The notes under the pieces: generated by a model | What the model was told of the DNA's origin: nothing | Databases searched by the model: none | What the model saw: only the letters and a program-made list of their open reading frames with translations | Translations under genes and position numbers: made by a program | Assembly (NCBI RefSeq): GCF_040939455.1 | Contig: NC_134116.1 | Coordinates: 69,891,900 to 69,955,899, forward strand | DNA: 64,000 nucleotides | Source of the DNA: Microcebus murinus | Taxonomy: Eukaryota > Chordata > Mammalia > Primates > Cheirogaleidae | Direction: 5' to 3' | Shown: piece after piece, positions 60,526 to 64,000 of the stretch | Layout: every line of letters begins with the position of its first letter | Numbering within the stretch: the stretch's first letter is position 1

Positions 60526-61980
60526 CCTTGCAGAGCTTGTGTGGCTCAGAACAGAGGCTCTTTTACAAATTAAACAGGAATCCGCATTTTACACCACAAA
60601 ATGCATATTTTCTCAGTGCAGCCACAGTCTTGTAGTTTGTTTACCCAAGCAGGCACTCAAGAAACCCTGCTTTGTTTAGATTTGGGTTTTGGTTCTTTTT
60701 TTTCTTTTCTTTTTTTTTTTTTTTGCTTTTGCTTTTGTTTTCTTTTTTTCACCAGTAGCAAGGCAGCACACACGTGTTAGGTGGACCTTTTGTCCTGACG
60801 TGGTGGAGGAAGAGAACCAAAGCCTTCACAAGGCCCCTCCCACCAAATTGGAGGCCAAATCCTGACCCTTAAGACACCAAGCCCAAGGACGGAAACATCA
60901 CAATGTGACAGATGTCGCTGGTCCTGCCACGTGGGGGCTGGTGGGTCTGAGTGAGGGGACTTCTGCACAGCTGGAATCTGTTTCCCCAGGCCAGTGACAC
61001 CTGGGGCCCTTGGCCAGCAGCTAACATCATTTGGCAGAGGCTGGTGGCCGGCTTCCAAAAGACTGCACCAAAAGACTGCCCTGAGCTGACGTGGGCTTGT
61101 CTATCTTATCCCCAGCACCGTGGCGGGGACTCCCAGCACTGTTACGAGAAGCTTGGGTGGTTCTACTTTAATAAAAACTTAGTAAGAAATAACAGGAAGA
61201 AATGAAAAGTGCTGTGTTCACTCTCCCATGTAGGTGAAACAAGAAACAGAGTGTGCCCAATCCCAGCTGAGTCCTTTGTGCCAGGTCACTCTCTCGCAGG
61301 CAGAACTTTCTGGAATCACTTTCCTAGTTGTCCTGTGAGTTTCTATGGAATATTAAACACACTCTGGAGGGAAGGATCGCTCCTTTATAACAACAAATGC
61401 TCCTTTCGGTGGAATAACCCTGGGTCCCTTCCTCAAAATGTTGGATTAATTTCAAAAACATTTCTGTCCAAGACACTTCCCAGGAGCTGACTCCACTGCT
61501 GGATACACACTCTGAGTTTTGCTCCCAGATCTGATGACGATTTTCAAAGCGTGGGCTGCCAAATGCATTCCTGAGCCTAGTCTCTCCTTCTCTCAGTCCC
61601 CTCAGCATTAAAAGGAAAAGAAAACAAATCCTTTTCTTAACCTTTTATAACAATGCTAACATCTGTTCACCATGGCAAAGATGGTTCTTATACAGAATAA
61701 ATCATTCTGATCAAATGTGAAAAATGCACAGTGATGTCAAACCACTGACTCAATGACTAGAACTACTAAACAGGAAATTCTTACAAAGGACTTTTATGTG
61801 GGGCAGCTAATGAGAATCCACAGACCCTGAAGGCGTGAGATAGGGTTGAAAACTGGTCGTAAGTGTATAGAGACTTAATCCCTTTGTTAAAAGGATTTGT
61901 TCTATACAATTTGTATTCAGTTAAAAGGCCATGTACTCAAGGATCCAGAAGGCCACATGTGGCCCCAAAGCTGCAGGTTC
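60526..61980. other. Intergenic region, no gene recognised
   Basis: It contains a T-rich low-complexity stretch at about 60695-60750. Otherwise unique-looking, with no exon or RNA gene I can support. Confidence 0.55.
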
Positions 61981-61984
61981 CCCA

Positions 61985-62165
61985 CCCTGGTAGACTTTGG
62001 AGTCCCACAGACCTGGGTTCAAGTCCATGCTCTGCTACTTACCAGGTGTAAGAACTCAGGCAAATTACTTAAATTCCCAGCTTCCAATTCCTCATCAGTA
62101 AATGTGATGTAATGATCCCACTTTGCAAGGCTGTTGAGAATTCAACAAGGCAATGTGGTAGTTTC
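61985..62165 (+). repeat. MIR SINE, sense
   Basis: TTTGGAGTCCCACAGACCTG, then GGTTCAAGTCCATGCTCTGC, TACTTACCAGGTGTAAG and a CAATTCCTCATCAGTAAATG stretch follow MIR in order. It ends about 40 bases before the piggyBac-like element. Confidence 0.85.
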
Positions 62166-62206
62166 CTGAGCCCACTCTGCATAGAGAATCAGCCGGGAGT
62201 ATTTAA

Positions 62207-62598
62207 CCACTTCAGTACCAGCGTTGACTGTCGTCGACAGCCACAGATGAACGCGCACAGCGACTTTAGCCGACAGCCGTGGTATGCAGGTGCCGTCCAG
62301 CACAGACTTTAGCTGACAGCCAAAAGCTTTTGCCTTTATCTCTGCAGTTGCAGTGTGTACGTACAACTAATAAGTTACTGCGAATCTGTGACCTCTTAAC
62401 AAGTCCTTAGGAGGAGTTATTATAGTTATTTTCCTAAAGCTGCCTGTAAAGTGAAACAAGCTTTCAGTGCTTTAAAGCTTTCCTCATCACACAAGAGCAA
62501 AACGGATTCGTCGTCAATGCACAGCACAAACTGTCGTGCGGACTATGAGTGCCGGCTGTGGGCAAGTTTTCACGCCCGGTGAATGCAGTACCAAATGG
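62207..62598. mobile_element. piggyBac-like MITE with TTAA duplication
   Basis: A 392-bp element lies between TTAA at 62203-62206 and TTAA at 62599-62602, the obligatory piggyBac target. Its left end reads CCACTTCAGTACCAGCG. The reverse complement of its right end reads CCATTTGGTACTGCATTC, giving imperfect terminal inverted repeats with a shared GTAC core. Inside, a motif like TTTAGCCGACAGCC recurs at about 62232-62323 (GTCGTCGACAGCC, TTTAGCCGACAGCC, TTTAGCTGACAGCC). CpG density is high for the neighbourhood, as in a fairly young insertion. It has no coding capacity. Recently active piggyBac families are known from the mouse lemur genome, which fits the lemur-type Alu copies. Assignment to a named family needs a database. 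Confidence 0.8.
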
Positions 62599-62602
62599 TT
62601 AA

Positions 62603-63740
62603 ACCATTAGATGTTTGGCGATTTGTTAGGGCAGCTCTAGGAAACCTAGAGGCTCTGCCTAAATTATACAGTGGTAAATACATGCAGGATGCTTGCCACG
62701 TGCTGCCTGTTGCTCTAGGTCTGTGTGGCCACTGTTCCTTGGCCACTCCCCACCTGTAGCTCCTGGGCACTTGAAATGTGGCCATAGTCTGAATTGACAC
62801 GTGGTGTGTGTAGTAGACACTGGATTCCCAAGACCTAATGCAGAAAGAACAGTTAAATATCTCATTAACAATTTCTATATGGATTACATGTTGAAATAAA
62901 TAATATTTTGGATCTATTGAGTTAAAGGATAATAGTGTGGGGATACTTGCTTATATAAATTAAAATCAATTTCGCCAGTTTCTTTTCACCGTTTTAGTGT
63001 ACCTACTAGAAAAATTTAAACACGTGACTCAAATTCTATTTCTATCAGACATCACTGTTCTAAGCACTGGGGATACAGGGATGAACAACACAAAGTCCCT
63101 GCCCTCGGGGGTGTCACGCCCCAGCACTTATCGTGGGACAAGATGGTGGAGGGTGGTCGAGAAAGAACTCCCAGTGGGTATTTGGTGCAGCTGATAGACC
63201 TTCCACTATGGGACATTTTCTGAACACCTGCTGCCTTGAGCTCCTAAATCCTCAACCTCTGGAAGCCCTAGGGGACAGAAGGGGAGCTCAACCTCAATAA
63301 AGGGCCCCTTCCCAACTAAGAGCCCTGGGACCAAACCCAGCAAGAGGTCAGCAACCCATCCAGACTTCCTTCCTGTGTCCTGCAGGCGGGATGGGTACCT
63401 AGTGCCACTTCGTAAATTCTGCCTGGGCTGCTTTTATTCCAGGCAATAAAAATTGAGGACAAAGTGATTTGCCTACTTGAATTGCTTACATGAAAAAATT
63501 TTCATAAAGAAAAAAAGGACAGGTCATTCATATTTAAGCATTGTTCTGCCGATTCCACTGTAGAATTTATCTAAAGGAATTGTTGCTTGAGAGGTGAGGT
63601 TAACCAGTATAGATCATGGGAATGTTCTAAGGTGCTCAAATGTTCTGTGTTCTATAAACATAGATAGTTTTACTTCTTCCTTTCCATTCTAGGTGCCTTT
63701 TATTTCATTTTCTTGGCAAATTTTCCTGGCCAGAACTTCC
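62603..63740. other. Intergenic region with old repeat traces
   Basis: GGCACTTGAAATGTGGCCAT, then ATCTCATTAACAATTTCTAT at about 62765-62945 reads like an old DNA-transposon-type repeat. CTAAGCACTGGGGATACAGG at about 63058-63125 is L2-age. No gene is supported. Confidence 0.5.
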
Positions 63741-63744
63741 AGTA

Positions 63745-63985
63745 TTTACTGAATACTTATGCCAGCTACTATGCTAGTATTTTATGTGCATCATTTCATT
63801 AAACTTTCCAAACACCCTATGAAGAAAATGGCACTACTGATCACATGTTGTGGATAAGCTAGCTTGGACTGAGAGGGGTGAAATGACCTACAGAGGTTTC
63901 CCAACTAGTAAATCATAGAACGTGGATTTGAACCTGCATCTGACTGACTCTGCAGCTCATGGTCTTAAGTCACATTTGCCAGGTG
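63745..63985 (-). repeat. MIR SINE, antisense
   Basis: GCCAGCTACTATGCTAGTAT, then CACCCTATGAAGAAAATGGC, then GAACGTGGATTTGAACCTGC and TCTGACTGACTCTGCAG is a near-complete reverse complement of MIR. Confidence 0.85.
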
Positions 63986-64000
63986 TCCTCTCAGCTTGGA

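Noticed and set aside
39731..64000. Search for NBEA or another neighbouring gene downstream
   Set aside because: No exon-like segment with a recognisable protein and GT/AG borders was found. In human the gap to NBEA is larger than this stretch.

Overview
The window is mammalian nuclear DNA: short exons in long introns, MIR, L2, L1, MaLR and Alu repeats throughout, and no bacterial gene organisation. Several Alu copies (27797-28124, 59517-59778) carry the strepsirrhine wording GGGCTAGAGTGCTGTGGCAT followed by CAGCCTAGCTCAC. A short TTAA-flanked piggyBac-like element lies at 62207-62598. Together these point to a lemur-type primate, with mouse lemur (Microcebus) my best guess. The genus is an inference.

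The only protein-coding gene I can support is the 3' part of DCLK1 (doublecortin-like kinase 1), on the + strand. Five constitutive coding exons (1866-1999, 3743-3820, 4186-4282, 6762-6842, 15319-15432) join in phase. They encode the kinase from just before the DFG motif to the end of the C-lobe, plus the start of the regulatory tail. A cassette exon (20416-20489) and a shared last exon (33621 onward) then give two C-termini. Skipping the cassette reads the last exon in one frame to TAA at 33783-33785, ending [11 protein letters not shown]. Including it shifts the frame, so the same DNA ends at TGA 33676-33678 with [18 protein letters not shown]. Bases 33621-33678 are therefore coding in two frames. 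The catalytic loop (HRD), the doublecortin domains and the promoters lie upstream of the window. The 3' UTR runs about 5.9 kb to a canonical AATAAA at 39702-39707 and contains an antisense Alu.

Introns from about 15.4 to 24.8 kb, around the cassette exon, are notably repeat-poor and hold several AT-rich, homeobox/POU-motif-bearing blocks that look like conserved noncoding elements. This is judged by eye only.

From about 39.7 kb to the end I see no gene. The region is intergenic. In human the next gene downstream of DCLK1 is NBEA in convergent orientation, and I saw no NBEA exon here. It holds a TG-rich 23-bp minisatellite (about 44.6-45.3 kb), a CpG-rich patch, old L2/MIR-age repeats, an old L1 split by two LTRs (52.9-54.6 kb), an MLT1 LTR split by an internally deleted L1 that itself contains an Alu (57.2-60.5 kb), and the piggyBac-like element. 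I found no RNA gene, CRISPR array, or intact retroviral or transposase gene.
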